From positions 3,462,678-3,526,677 of the forward strand of contig RPFO01000022.1 of assembly GCA_009746045.1 (NCBI GenBank): a stretch of DNA of 64,000 nucleotides. The letters run 5' to 3'. The notes beneath the pieces were generated by a model. It searched no databases, had not been told where the DNA came from, and saw only the letters and a list, made by a program, of their open reading frames with translations. Below are positions 11,625 to 23,889 of this stretch, in pieces (the stretch's first letter is position 1; each line of letters begins with the position of its first letter). The position numbers were made by a program, and so were the translations under genes. Origin of the DNA: Mesostigma viride. Lineage: Eukaryota; Streptophyta; Mesostigmatophyceae; Mesostigmatales; Mesostigmataceae.

Positions 11625-12605
11625 CTAGTGGTGGAGTACAAATCCAGGTGTGCTTAGGGGAGGGCCCTGGGTGGTCGCACCACCCGGTGGTGTGTTGGGG
11701 GCGCCTGCCGCCCCGCGCCCAGCCGTAGGCGGCGTCGCAGCCGCCTGGCTCCTCACGTCGCCCCAGCCAGTTGGCGTGACCTGGGGCCACTGAGGCAACG
11801 GGGTGGAGAGCGCGATCTCACGCGTCGCCACCACCTGCAGCGCTTCCCGCTGACGCTGATCTGACGCCCACTGATCAGCCGTCCCCGGGTTCTGACTCGC
11901 CCTGGTGGCGAAACAGCGCATCCAGACCGCCACCTGGAGCAGATGGAATTCCATCTGCAAGCGACGCTGGATATGCGCCTGAACACGATGAACATCGAAC
12001 GACGTCGCCGGCTTATCAAAATTCAGCTGAAACCGCTGGCGAAGACGCCAGCCCGTCACCGAAATGAAATCCGGGATATCATCTTCCCCGAGGGGGAGAT
12101 GGTAGGGCCGAAGCCCGAACTCGACGGGTGGCGGGACATGTTCGCCGAAGCGATCAATATCCATAGTGGCCATTTGGCGGCCCACTGACAGGTTGCCCGA
12201 CGTAGCAGACGTCTGTGATGACACCTCAAGCGAGGGTCGCGGCCTCGCGGGCGGCACCTCCCCGTCCTCCTCAGAGGAGTCACTACGCTCACGTCCCCCG
12301 CCACCTGCGACGGGGGTGTCATGTGCCCGGGGTTCCTGCACCCCGGGTGCCATGGCGGACGAACCGCCAGCGGCAAGCGTGCGACCTCTCGCCTGCCCCG
12401 GGGCGCCGGCCCCCACCTGCGGGGTCCGACGCCTCGGGTTATCGGCAACCACCGTGCTAAAGGTGACGTTGGGCGTCACCCGCACGGTGGCGGAGGGCGA
12501 ACCCTCCGGCGAGAGCCGTGGGGAGGTGCGCCTGGTCGGCGCACTCCCCTTCTTGTTGGTGTTATTCTTGCCGGCGTTGTTGTTGTTGGAAGGGCCATTT
12601 CGAAC
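11625..12605 (-). pseudogene. Gag-like fragment of a third LTR element
   Basis: A minus-strand frame open from about 12605 to a stop at 11625 (326 codons), with no in-frame ATG at its start. An ATG at about 12598 lies in another frame, again next to AAC repeats. The product is Pro/Ala/Gly-rich with a central hydrophobic-helical segment (GWRLRQRFQLNFDKP region). It directly follows an LTR-like sequence, as Gag does in Copia-1, so a Gag remnant is the best guess. No pol homology follows; the frame ends at minisatellites. Confidence 0.4.
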
Positions 12606-12630
12606 TTTTCAGTCCAAGTTGGAAAGCCGA

Positions 12631-13071
12631 GAATGCGGTGGACAACTCACAAATGCTGAGAGCGGAGAGAGAGATTGTATTAGGCAAATAATACAAGGAA
12701 ACTCGAAGAGCTCAGAATGGAACTCTGCCGTGTGCAAACTCGGCGCTGTGGCACTCCCCAGTGCTACGCCTATATGCCTATGGCAGTGCTCACTGCAGCA
12801 CCTACCAGTGGACAACTGTACACTGCAATGCCATGCGACCACGTCACTAGCATCAACTACACTCGGCCCGTCAGACCCGGATGACCCGGATCTGGCGGGT
12901 CGAGCTATAGAGCCTAGGAACAGTCTGGCACTAACTGTACGTCAGTCCACATGACACCTCAGGACCGTACGACCTGCCGTACAGTACTGAGGTGTCCCGC
13001 TCAGCCGCGGTAGGCAATACGCGGCACGCAGGCCGGAAATCCGTGTGTCAGCCTAAGCATCTCATCTAACA
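12631..13071 (-). repeat. LTR-like sequence related to Copia-1 LTR
   Basis: Read on the minus strand it begins TGTTAGATGAGATGC, has a TATA-like GCATATAGG, and ends near CCACCGCATTCT. That ending is shared with the Copia-1 LTR (CCCACCGCATTCTAACT). It is preceded by a purine-rich GATGACGGGGA. No second LTR or target duplication was found, so it is a solo or truncated LTR. Confidence 0.4.
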
Positions 13072-13378
13072 GTCCCCGTCATCATCCGAATTCCATAACA
13101 CCGTGGGTAACAGGGAAGTACTGCCGAAGGACACTCTACGCCTGCCCCGGTGTGTTGGGGCCGGCGGAGGTCCCTGAGGGCGACCCCGCCCCGCCCAGGG
13201 ATGCGATGGTCGCTCCATGGCGGGCTGCCGATAACGATAGTGCAGGGTGTCTTCATTCTCGTCCCCGTGCTGCTCAGGGTACTGTGGCAGCCATTGTGAC
13301 CTCGTCTGAGGTTGTTGCTGCTGCTGCCGTTGATGTTGCTGCTGCCGTTGATGTTGCTGCTGCTGCTGCTGTTGCTGC

Positions 13379-13411
<33 letters not shown>

Positions 13412-13710
13412 GAACCCCCCTGGAGCATCTCCCGGTCACGCCTGTCTTCGCCTTGTTCTATTCTGGAGTCTAGATTGTCCTCATCTGGTGAACCCCTAGG
13501 GTCCTGGTAACTGGATCGTGGGGAGCCTTCCGCAGGTCTCTCCATGACCTCACCCCTAGTTGTCCCTAGTTGGACGTGCTGTGGTACCTCTAGCACCTGT
13601 AAACCTTGCTCGTGGTTGTCTACCTGTTCTATCTCTCTATTCTCTGATTCCCTTTCTCTGGTCACGTCTTCTGTCTCTCTGGCATTCCTTGTTTGAAACC
13701 GTGTTGGCAT
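13066..13710 (-). CDS. Hypothetical Gln-rich protein, retroelement-associated
   Basis: A 214-aa frame starting MPTRFQTRN, charged at the N-terminus (ETEDVTRERES), with a long polyglutamine tract from CAG/CAA repeats (about 13310-13410) and an acidic end NSDDDGDC. The stop lies at the edge of the LTR-like sequence. It may be the distal internal region of an element whose 3' LTR is 12631-13071. No domain is recognised. The CAG tract inflates the frame, so coding status is uncertain. Confidence 0.3.
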
Positions 13711-14222
13711 GGTGCTCGTACCAGTACCTTACACTGCAGGCAACACCTCCCCAGAAAGAGAGAGAGAGAGAGAGAGAGCGAGCAACCACGTGCTAGAGAT
13801 CTAGATATATCATGCTCCGCCGTACGCGGGCTGATTTTGCGGTGCAGCAGGTCTATTAGGTTCCTCCCGTTATAGGCGTTTCCATTGGTCTTATCGTAGT
13901 ATAGAGCTTTGACATGGCTCTGTATATAGGTTTATAGCTGGGCGTTTGCTTTGGTTTGAGTGATTTCACTCTGCTGTAAGTAATTATATTTTTCAAATAT
14001 ATATAGGACCGCCTCGACCTCGAGGGTCAGACCGCTCCGTGGTCGGCCCGCACGTGGTCCTCGTATTGGCGGCAGCGCCTGTCACTCGCCCTCACTCGCA
14101 CCGTGGCTGATGTGTTATTCCGCCGCACCCGGGCCGACTTTGTCGCGACCCATGCGGTCTAGATCCCTTCCAGGCCTGCATGGTGGGCCGGCAGCGCTGT
14201 TGCTGCGTGTAGTTTTGTGATG

Positions 14223-14652
14223 TATTCTGATCAGGCACGCCGCAAAGGTGAAAACCATTTGCGTTCAGTGCCGGTCCGCGGAAAACGCGGAAAAACGCGA
14301 TCTGCAAATGAATCCGACCGGAATCGAACTGGGGACCTCTCGCACCAACTTTCGCTGACTATAGGACGGACGTCTCCGGATCCTAGGGCATTGCCAACTT
14401 ACACCTACAGTCATCCGCAAAAGTTCTCCTTTCCGGGGAGTGATGCAAGCCTTTCGGATTTGGTACTAGATAAATCACTCGAGATCTGTGTGTAGGAGTA
14501 CTACACACGTGTCTGCACGCGAGACTTGTTCAGTCTCGCAACGTGAGACGGGCTGAACACGGCTGGAACCTTCTTTATTAGAAGGGGGCGTAGCCGGTAC
14601 TATCGAAATCAGCCAAGCGTATATTCTGATCAGGCACGCCGCAAAGGTGAAA
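14223..14652. repeat. 368-bp insert bounded by 31-bp direct repeats
   Basis: TATTCTGATCAGGCACGCCG... (31 bp) occurs at 14223-14253 and 14622-14652, flanking 368 bp. Inside, on the minus strand around 14310-14380, is a tRNA-like stretch with AGTTCGATTCC (B-box-like) and TAGTCAGCGAAAG (A-box-like) plus partly pairing ends, but no room for an anticodon arm. A SINE-like insertion is possible. The remainder of 13711-15014 holds a (GA)n tract at 13758-13778 and short motifs shared with 52.6 and 54.1 kb. Confidence 0.4.
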
Positions 14653-15014
14653 TTTTGTGATGTATAGTTAGTTGTACCTTGTGCAGCTGGCGTGATCCTT
14701 GGACATTGCATGTGTCCGTGTCAGATTACTATTAATTTCTTCAGGGTTATTCTCCCAGTTATCGGGCTTTTCCTTATGTTGCATGCCTATCTCACCTCCG
14801 TAATCTATCATTCTCAATGAATATATAGGACCTAGCTAGTAATACTTGTACCCTAGTGGTAACTATTGTCTGCTAGAGCCTATAGTCAGCTGGGAGAAGG
14901 TAACTGTAACTGCTGTCCCCATGCACCTCCTGACTGCTGTCTCCCTTGCTGTGCGTGGGTGTCTGAGAGCATTCACGAGTCGTATGCAGACCCTCAGGCA
15001 ATGGCTGATGCTCC

Positions 15015-15245
15015 CTAACAAATATCAGCATCTATGATGGTATCAAAACCCTTCCACTTAGCACTAGAGCCCCTAGACATTATCTTATTCTTGATATGTT
15101 CTTCACACGCCTTCCAACTGTAAAATATGGCTGGTCTACCCTCACCCCCGTCATGGGCCACGGCATAGTAAGGAAACCCAGATTGTCGACCCTGGTTTAT
15201 TCTTCGTCTGGGCATATTGCATAATAGGCTAGCATAGGCTTGCAA
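15015..15245 (-). CDS. RNase H1 N-terminal (viroplasmin-type) domain ORF
   Basis: A 76-aa frame. After a short basic leader (MPRRRINQGRQS) it reads YYAVAHDGGEGRP, FYSWKACEEHI and SAKWKGFDTI. These match the pattern of the small RNA:DNA hybrid-binding domain found at the N-terminus of eukaryotic RNase H1 and in caulimovirus P6 (Y-AV...GxY-W-C...GAK-KxF-T). No RNase H catalytic domain follows in this frame. It is either a stand-alone domain inside a decayed retroelement or the first exon of a degraded RNase H1 gene. Confidence 0.5.
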   Translation of the reverse strand: MQAYASLLCNMPRRRINQGRQSGFPYYAVAHDGGEGRPAIFYSWKACEEHIKNKIMSRGSSAKWKGFDTIIDADIC

Positions 15246-15596
15246 GAAGGAGAAAAGGGGTTCCCAGGGATACCTCTAAGTGCAGTGACCTTTACCAAAA
15301 ACGAAACGAGGAAGAAGAACAGAGTATATCACAGCACACGCCCGAGCTCTCCGCGAAACAAGGGCACATTACGCTACTCCCCTACGCGGGGCACACAGAG
15401 GTAAACACCGTCAACATAGTCGGCAACAGCCAGACGGTATCCACCCCAAGACCCGTTGCAGGTCAAACAACGATGGGCGTCTCCGCGACGTCCACCATTG
15501 GCACAAACGACATGGAAATGCCTATAGAGAGCACGACATTTAACATGAACCCCCTACGCGTGCGGTCCCGGAGAGAAGGCGAGCGCGCAAGCTAGC
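15232..15596 (+). pseudogene. Start-less Thr/Ser-rich open frame
   Basis: This plus-strand frame is open for about 120 codons (NEEEEQSISQHTPE, then VNTVNIVGNSQTV, to VRSRREGERAS) but has no ATG near its beginning. Composition looks protein-like, but no family is recognised. It overlaps the RNase H1-type ORF on the other strand by only a few bases. It could be an exon or a transposon remnant. Confidence 0.2.
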
Positions 15597-15676
15597 CTTC
15601 CGCAGGCATAGCTCATAAAAGGATAAATCTAAACTAGGGGACGTACCATCGTCAATGACGTAAATCACCCCTTAGC

Positions 15677-15880
15677 TGGCCGCCACCTGGTGTCGTTGAA
15701 GGCAGAGCCCTGGCCGCCACTAGGTGTCGTTGAAAACAGGGGTAATGGCCGCTACTGTCGATAGCACCTCACCACAGGGCCATGACTGGCCCCGCCGAGT
15801 ATCCCAGACTGGCCGCTTGCTTTCTAGATTGTCGTTGAATCCCTTACGGGCTGGCCGCCGACCTGTCGGCAATCGTTGAA
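15677..15880. repeat. Irregular direct repeats CTGGCCGCC...TGTCGTTGAA
   Basis: The pair CTGGCCGC(C/T)...(T)GTCGTTGAA occurs at about 15678, 15712, 15808 and 15850, with a partial copy at 15747. Spacing is unequal, so this is not a simple minisatellite. The rest of 15600-16650 shows no gene. Confidence 0.45.
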
Positions 15881-16652
15881 TTCCGGAACCTCTATCTACG
15901 CCAAGCACCGCCTCGGTATCCTAATTGGCCTCACTAACCCTCTCCGCGAGAGTTAGCTAACCTCTCCAGCACATTTTACCTCCGATAACCAGTGTTACGT
16001 GCCAACCCAGACGCCTAGTCTGAGTAACGTAGCGAAAGATCCTGCATGCCGGAATTAGGAATAATCAAGGTAGCCTAACGTAGATTGCGCTTCACGACGT
16101 AAGTCATGAGATATCTGACACCGCGGCTTGATGCCAAGCTAATTGTTACACACTTATAATGGCTAGCAACACCAATTACAAATGGATAATTGCCCCAGGT
16201 TTAATGTGAAGGCGTCTTCGCACTTAACATTCATCAAACCAAGAGGATGAGACTCTCGTCCTCGGACCAATTTCACCTAGGTCTGCCACCAAGCTGGCAA
16301 GGGGCGCCGACATGGCGCCGACCTTCCCAAGCTTGCGGTCCACACAGGATCCTCGGGTCGACATAGACCCTCGCCTACAGAATCCACGCATGAGTACAAT
16401 ATCTCAGCTATAAAGTACGCAGCGCGGCGCGACTGCACCGGCCCCTAGAAGATCGCATACAACAACCTAGGCCCAAAATAACTGGTCCGAATCACACAAA
16501 CTATCATAGTTCCATACAAAAGTCCTGACCAAGGGACAATTCCCAAATTGAGTCCCGAAATGAGTCCCAAAGTCCTACAGACTATGACAACAAGCCAAAA
16601 TACATAATTTATTCCATTGTTGCGCCCGTTCCAAGGGTCGGCACGCAACACA

Positions 16653-17000
16653 GATGGTGCGCAAGGATAGATGGCAAGTAGTGATGAAGGAGACCACCCC
16701 CAAGCCTGTGGGGGCTCCGCGTGTGACCAAGTATGGCATTCATAGCGATTCAGGCCGCGGTGCCCACACCCCTGTAACTAGGACCTAGATAGCTTACACC
16801 ATCCATTCCATCCCATGTTCCCCTCCCACTGAGGACTTATGCTCACGTGACGCAGTCACGTGTCTATTAATTAATTAATTTAATTATTATTATCTGTGTC
16901 TATCCGCGTGTCTATTAATTAATTAATTCATTAATCTGTGTCTATCAATGGTGACGCAGTCACACGTCTACTAATTAATTAATTAATCAATGGTAATAAT
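16653..17000 (+). mobile_element. LINE 3'-end copies with (TTAA)n tails
   Basis: Nt 16653-16880 match, in inverted orientation, the LINE-2 3' region at 37625-37860 over more than 200 bp. They end in the palindromic CACGTGACGCAGTCACGTG and an ATTAATTAATT tail. Two further short tails (...CGTGTCTATTAATTAATTAATT; ...CAGTCACACGTCTACTAATTAATT) follow, suggesting repeated insertion of strongly 5'-truncated LINE copies at one spot. Confidence 0.65.
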
Positions 17001-17391
17001 GCATGCTGAAGCGTTGGCCACAAATGCTCATTCACGGGTAAACTTGTAAGCGCGCTTTATTTATAAAACAAGATACATTCCTAGAGAAAGATAGTCTAGC
17101 AATAAATAATACATGCCATGGAAGGCCGCGTGCAACACACGGTTATGCAAGATGCAGCAAAGGCGACTAGTCATATATAAACTACAAGAGAAGCGGCTCG
17201 ATTCCGGCTTGCCTCCACCTGAATCCATGCTCTACAAACTTACCACCATGGAAAGCTGGAGCTTGTAAAAGATGTCTTACGAGTTACGTAACAGCAAAAT
17301 CTTGGCTTGGACCTGTCCAAAATGATCTTTGAGAACCTGCAACGACCTAGACTTTGTGGGAAAACTAGAAACTCCAGCACACGTGGCTTGC

Positions 17392-20300
17392 TCAGCTTTC
17401 ATCTTGCTTTGGTGCCGAAGGAGCCGTTTCATGCAGATTAACATCTGGCAGGGACACATTACTTTCATGCCCTGGCAGAGCATCCCCATCACCCACAGTT
17501 TGGCCTGATGTAAAGGTATCAGCGGCCACATCATGATCAGGAGCATAATGCTCACCATTCTGGCCATTGGCATAGCCATTCACCGCACCGTGCCCATTCT
17601 CCTGAGCCGTGCCGTTGCCATTGCAGTCCAGGATACCATTCCCGTCCCCTGTGCCATCTGGGGGAGCTGCGCTCTTTTCATGTGGTTCTTTACCGGCGTT
17701 CTCACCTTCCATAGGCTCTTTTAAGGGCCCATGGGCTTGACCACCATCATGGCCATTCAAGTTAATGCTGGGCGTGATGGCCTTGTAAAAAACTGGGTTT
17801 TCTTTCACGTTTGGCAAGGCATACGTATCGTTGCACACAGTGACCACATCAACTAGCTGCTTCTCTGCCGCCATCTTCTCCGCCTCAAGCTCCTTCTCCC
17901 ACTTGTATGCCCAGTAGATTACGAGGAAGGCGTCCAGCCACAGCTGGCACATGTGGCTCAGGATGCATGGCACGGAAACCAGCGCCGGGTTGCCCAGGCC
18001 AGCATCTGGTGGCAAGCTGTTGATGATAGTGATCGACATCGGGATCTGCTTCTGGCATCCCATCAGCACCGCAGATTTCTTTTCAGGCTTGGGCGAGCGC
18101 AGGACCACAACGCCCGCCCACACAATGGCCAGGAAGATGTAGTGCAGCAATATCCCAGTCAGCACCACACCAGCCAGCTCTCTTGTGCGTAGGTTGTTCA
18201 CCTTGTGGCCCACCTTGCTGAGCGCCATCCACACGATGATGGTGAGTGCAGTTGAAGAGGACATGTTCAGGCAAATGCGCCACCGCGTGGTGAACTTGAC
18301 AACGTATTTGGAGATATAGGGAGCCTCCAGCAGGCACTTGCCGAATATGAGTGGCACAATAATCGTGACCAGCAGCTTGATGAGCAGGCCAACAGTGTCC
18401 AGCTTAATCTTGGTGGCCTCACCGCCCTCAGGGGAGACAGTGGACAGGATCCACTGGAAGATGTACGGCACAGAAACCACACCCACAAGGTTGGTCATGA
18501 TGGTCAGCATGATGGCAGCGGCACGATTGCCACCTGCCTGCGCTGACTGTGTGATGCCGGACGTGATGGTTGTCGGCACTGTGGCAAACAAGGCGTGGCC
18601 GTACTTGAACTCAGTGGGGGAGAATGGGATCTTGACCATGGCAAAGCCCAGGATAGGGGTTGCAAAGGAGATCACGAAAAAACCCCAGAGCATGGTAGGC
18701 CATTGCCTGAGAGCCGACTTGACGTCCTTGGTCGCGAGTGTCAACCCTGCCATGTGGACATGAAGGAAAAAACACACACAAACGTCAAAGATATTATGGA
18801 CGAGCAAGTAATTTGCACAGTGCTGAGAAAACTCAGCCAAGTTGTCCAAAGACTGGCAAGGTGAACTAAACTAAACGCAATTAGCATCATGTCGGCTTGA
18901 TGAGTGCAAATAAGATGCACCGCTTGCCTATTCAAGTTGAACTGCAAATTCAGACATGCATGGCTTGCCATCCGCTGCAGCGAGAACTGGAGGAATGCAC
19001 TGTCACATCAAATTTTCAGAGATGTGAACATAACAAGAGTTGCTTATATCCATGAATCTGGAGTTGAATAAAAGGATTCATGGCATTACAGGATGGCAAG
19101 AATCTAGACTCGAATGCCCATATAAAAAATTGTCGATACAGTTGCACTTACGGAAGTTCTGCTCGGCACAGGTTTGTGGGCAGCAAGGGAACAAACCCAA
19201 ACAACAAAAAAAACGTAACTTCACAAAAAAGATTTAAATTACGTATCCAACCACAGGAAAACCCTTTGAAGATATGACAGAGCAGTAATCTAACATTGCA
19301 AGAAAAATGCCAAAGAAGCATAGATTCACTAGAAACCCCAAGACGAAATGGCCACTAAGGGCAAAAAATAAGCTACTCTCATCCATAAAGGCTAGAGATG
19401 CCACCCAGCCAGCCGAGGAAAACAAGCTTATAGCCATTCCATATTTCTCCAATCAGTTGCTTACTCAGTCCTATTTTTAGGACTGAGTATACTGACTTCA
19501 AGCTCAAGTAGTGGTAAGGGCAGGGGGGTACCCCATATGTTTGATGTGCATAATGGCACTCGATATCATGCTAATGCTTGGGCATATGCCTAAAAAATCA
19601 TATGTTGACCAAATCATGTAAAATTTTACAAGGGTGTCAACCCATACTCGCGATTTGGCAATTTTCTGTGGAAGGACGAGTTGGGAAAATTCAATAAAAT
19701 CCATATGCATGTTGAAAAAATATAGACGTGTAAACAATTTAGTTCTTGAAACCTGGCAAAAAACTGGGCTCAATTTGGCCACAGCTTCTACCTGAAACTC
19801 ACCAAAAACCACCAGCCCTAAGAATGGGTTTCGAGGTTGCTAGCAATGTGCAAGCATGTAAGTGCGGTCATACTACACACCACCGTGGCAACCAACCATG
19901 CCAATCAACTCATTTCACTTCTAGCATAACAGGACAACATACTTGCATCATCATAATGCAGTTATATTATACATTAGTATATGTGTGAGAGCCTATGCAC
20001 GCACGTAGGGAATGGGCATTGATACCTACCTACAAAGGGTTTTATTATAAGCCTTAACCACCAGTATCATGGGTAGGTTTAGCATATTTCAATTGTTTTT
20101 AACGAGAATAGAGATGGCTAACACTGTTATGCCTTGCCATGGCATGGCCAACATACTTGCTGGCACATGATGACAGTGGTTTATCACCAAGATTCTTCAC
20201 TCACCCGTATAAGCTTGAAAGCAAGCTTGATGCAGCCCATGGCCATACAATCACGCAGTATGAACGTAGCAAAAGAATAACTAACATATATGAAGGTATT

Positions 20301-23072
20301 TAAACCCACACAGCGCCTAAAAAACTGCAAAAGTACACTAGGGTAAGGCAAATGCCTGGTAACATCATCAAAAAAGGGGGTTTTAGAGAGGGGCAGGCGA
20401 CGGTCAAGAAAGCGCATCAAGATTCGAAACTGACAGCGCCTTGCAAGCTTAAACTCATGTAAGAACATCAAGAAATGACGAGGTAACGATATTTCAGCTT
20501 TACCATGCACGGATGGCGTTATCTTGGCCCAGGCGGTGCCCGCAAAAGTGACACTTGCGGCACACAAACCATGACATGAAAGAGTGGTCGAAATCATCAA
20601 ATCTTTACTGCCACTGACTTAAATATACACACATGCATGATAATAAGTAGAAAGAAGCATATAAACCCTTCGAACTGCACCGTAGAGCAAATTTAGTCAT
20701 CAATTCCGTCAACCTGTCTGGTCGCAGTTTTTTCCAGCAAGAGCAGTGCCGACACCTGGTAAATCGCATCCCCGCGTGCTAAAAATTGGTTTGTGTCATC
20801 TTTAGGACATATAAAATCTATTTCCTGAGTTTTACCAGCTAAATCGTCCGCAAACGTAAACTGCATGCATGGGCGCAAGCCGCCATGGCTAGGTCGTGCA
20901 TTGCCGGAACTCACGTTTCACGTGAAAAAGTACCCTTACCACCTGTACTTTGACCATACATTTAGCCGCCCAAACAAAATAAAAAAAAATCGCAAAAATA
21001 TGTCCAAGAAAGGTCATTTCACGTAGTATTTGAATAAATTTTGAGGGAATTTTTTTGACAAACATTCCGACTTGGGCGAATTTTCTACGTGACCCCAAAA
21101 CTCAGTCCTAAAATTAGGACTGAGTTGAACTCAGTCCTAAGAATAGGTGCAGGTACGTACGACGTGTTAAACACACACACACACACATTGATAACCTTTC
21201 CCCAGACAAAACTGTCCACGACAACGCCCAGTTAAACCAGCTGACACCAAGTTTGTGGCCTGGCGCTGCAAAGCTTGACATCAATATCAAATTTTTCTTG
21301 TCTGAGCAACACCAGTTTTTGGCTTTTTTAAACTGATGGGGACTGGGGCAAGCAAACAATAGGCTCTACATAAGTCATGCCTGTTACTAAACACTAGAAA
21401 ATGCGTTCAACAGAAAAGAATATCATATTTCAGCTGCCGTGCCAAGAGGGTCATTGAGAGTTGTGCACGGAATTCAAGCTTATTCCAGAATTCGACCACA
21501 CGTCCACACAGTTGGGAGATGGTCACGGCAGGAAAATTCACCATACAGATGTCCCAATAAGCTAACCGGCTCAATGAACCATGACACTGACATGACCGGG
21601 CAAGGGCCGCCTAAGATAGTTGACAGCATACTAACCGGATATTGTGAAGATGTAAACCACGCAGACGGTCTGCACCGCTTTATACTCGCCCCAGTGGAAC
21701 TTGCCCAGCTCCGTCCCCAGCCGCGGTGCGGCCAGACCCCACAAGAGCGCCACCGCAAAGCCTGCAGTTGGATTGGAAGCACGCAAAATGCATGCAACAT
21801 AAAAAGCTGGTTAAACACAACTAGAAGAAAATGTGCTGCCAGACAATCATGCTCACATGAGAAGGAAGAAATGCCCCAGAATGCTGTGTAGTGCATACCT
21901 GGGGTACAAAAGAAACTTTACAAAACAAGTGGCCAACCTGTGCGCAGAAATTACTGGTGTCCAGACCAGCATCCATAACCTAAGCACTACTTAGAAACAA
22001 ATGGAATGGCCAAATCCCAAAGACACACCATGGGTGCAAACTGTGCATATAAATCATGCTGAAAAAATGTTTTCCATGATGGCAGCTTTAAACCACAGTC
22101 ACTTCAGCATTGAGGCAGAAGGGTAAATCAAATTAGCCCGTTTGTGCCCTCAGTGAAACTTGACCCCAAACCTTGATTCTGAAAGGCAAAAAGCAGAAGT
22201 CTGAGGTATGGCACGATAAAACAAGATTACTGGACTCAACGCAGGAAGATGAAGCATTTCTTCACATGCGCATGATCATTATCATCCAATACCCTTAAAG
22301 GCTGACATGGACCTAGGTCAGTGGCCGTAAGAAGCAGAAAGTAACGGAATTTTTTGTGACAAGGCCCTGCTACTCCCCGTGCCAACGCACACATGGTTTC
22401 AGCAGGCATACGTAGAGCTGACTATGCCAACCAAAGCAACAAAAAATCGGTGCCTCACATAGTGGAAGATAATGCTTGATGAATTTCTTCTTCCACCACC
22501 CGAAAGTCGTGAGATCTTTAGGTTCGGCAATTAGAAGCCTCTTGATGTCCGCCCAAACTGGACTCAGCTCGTTGAAAACACATCACATACCAAAAAAATT
22601 GCAACAGAGTGAACGCAGCAATCACAAGTTCCAAGAAGAGAAAAATTCGCGGTCAGAAAACGCAACTGGACGACAAGGTTACTGCCGTAGAAATGGAGTG
22701 CCCGTACATGCAACCTGTGCTCTTACAAGCTGTTCGCTGATAAACGATCCGAAAGAAACCACACACGTGTCCAATATACAGATGCATGGTTAAGGCGGTG
22801 GCGGTGGCGGTGGCGGTGGCGAGTGCGGGAAGGGGGAATGGGGGACAGACGGAATGGTGGCCAAAGCGCCGGCGTGTCTCAAAACCGATAGTATAAAAAT
22901 AATGATTACTTTAAAAGAGAACTACCAGAAAATTGACTGGGATGATACCTTCCCGGTAACCTAATTGTGACATGCTCGCAACACGCCGCCGCAAGATGCA
23001 AACGTCGAGAAAATGCTGAGGCGTACCCTTACGACTACGTGGTGTTTCTGCGACGGACACGTCCGCCGTCAT
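17392..23072 (-). CDS. SLC10A7/BASS4-like bile-acid-type transporter, four exons
   Basis: Proposed exons: 23072-23027, 22557-22459, 21761-21636, 18746-17392. All junctions are GT-AG and the phases agree, giving 541 aa. The start MTADVSVAETPRSRK and the first junction are the least certain parts. Exon 3 supplies GFAVALLWG-type hydrophobic helices. The exon 3/4 join creates FTISGLTLATKDV, a landmark of SLC10A7-like proteins. Further family-like segments are QAGGNRAAA, NLVGVVSVP, GCQKQIPMS and ALVSVPCILSHMCQ. Many hydrophobic segments fit the roughly ten-helix fold of the family. A hydrophilic Gly/Asn/Glu-rich tail of about 150 residues follows the last helix and is longer than usual. SLC10A7 relatives are membrane proteins linked to calcium handling or small-anion transport; the substrate here is unknown. 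Intron 3 (2.9 kb) carries a TIR element. Confidence 0.8.
19471..21147. mobile_element. TIR element inside transporter intron 3
   Basis: CCTATTYTTAGGACTGAGT occurs at 19471 and, inverted, at 21129-21147. Each end also forms a local palindrome (TACTCAGTCCTA...TAGGACTGAGTA at 19462-19489; AACTCAGTCCTA...TAGGACTGAGTT at 21099-21126). No target duplication or transposase was found, so it is a candidate non-autonomous DNA element of about 1.7 kb. Confidence 0.45.
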
Positions 23073-23611
23073 TTTCGTCTGTGAACGACTCGGCTGCTTC
23101 CCGCAGTGCCGCCAACGCGCTCCGAAATAACCTAGAACGGTTTATTAATTAATTAATGGACAAACCATTTCTGGCCTTGCTTTGCTGTGCATTGCATCAC
23201 CACAAAACATCCCCCTCCAACTTGATCTCCTTCGATCTGGATTCCCTGATTTGTCGGGCGGAGGGCAGCGTTTCGAATACGGTTTTTGCAGGTCGCCAAG
23301 TGTGGCGTTCTGAACTGTGTGTACTGGTGTCGCTCGGCCACTTGTGTGGCGTTTTGACCAGTAAGATTGGTTTCGCCACGGCCACGCGTTTCCAAATCTC
23401 TGCTGCCCGTGTGCGGCGTGGGCAACAACAACAACAACGGCCACGCGGAAGCCACTACTCTCCATACTCCATACTACACCGCGTGCGGCGTGGGCAACAA
23501 GAACAACAACGGCCACGGGCTACCATGGTCGCAGAATTGAATTGAGATCAAAGATTTTTTTTTTTTGAGAGTATATCTTATATACTATATCTTATATTTT
23601 TTTTTTGAGTG
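23073..23611. other. Intergenic: short repeats, no gene seen
   Basis: Contains an ATTAATTAATTAATGG tail, an inverted fragment of the 1.4/1.8-kb repeat, and two direct copies 71 bp apart of GTGCGGCGTGGGCAACAA with following CAA repeats (23411 and 23482). T-rich runs lie at 23556-23605. No coding frame is convincing. Confidence 0.6.
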
Positions 23612-23889
23612 TATACGAAGGCGAAATGCATAAAGTTAAAACGTCAGCCTCCGACAATCTGGAGCGTCCGATGATGGATCCAACGGCCGTGATAAACCCG
23701 CTAATTAATTAATTAATTGGACTCGTGCTCCCGTTGGGGAGTCACGGAGCATTAACCCCGATGGATGGATGGATGGGTGCAAATATTCCTACCGGTCTAA
23801 TCTATCTACATTGGCTACATACTACATCTATCTAACATCATTATAACTACAACATCTATCTAGGCAGCCGCACGCTGCCCTAGGGGGAG

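Noticed and set aside
14300-14385. tRNA gene on the minus strand
   Set aside because: The B-box-like and A-box-like motifs are too close together for an anticodon arm, and stem pairing is poor.
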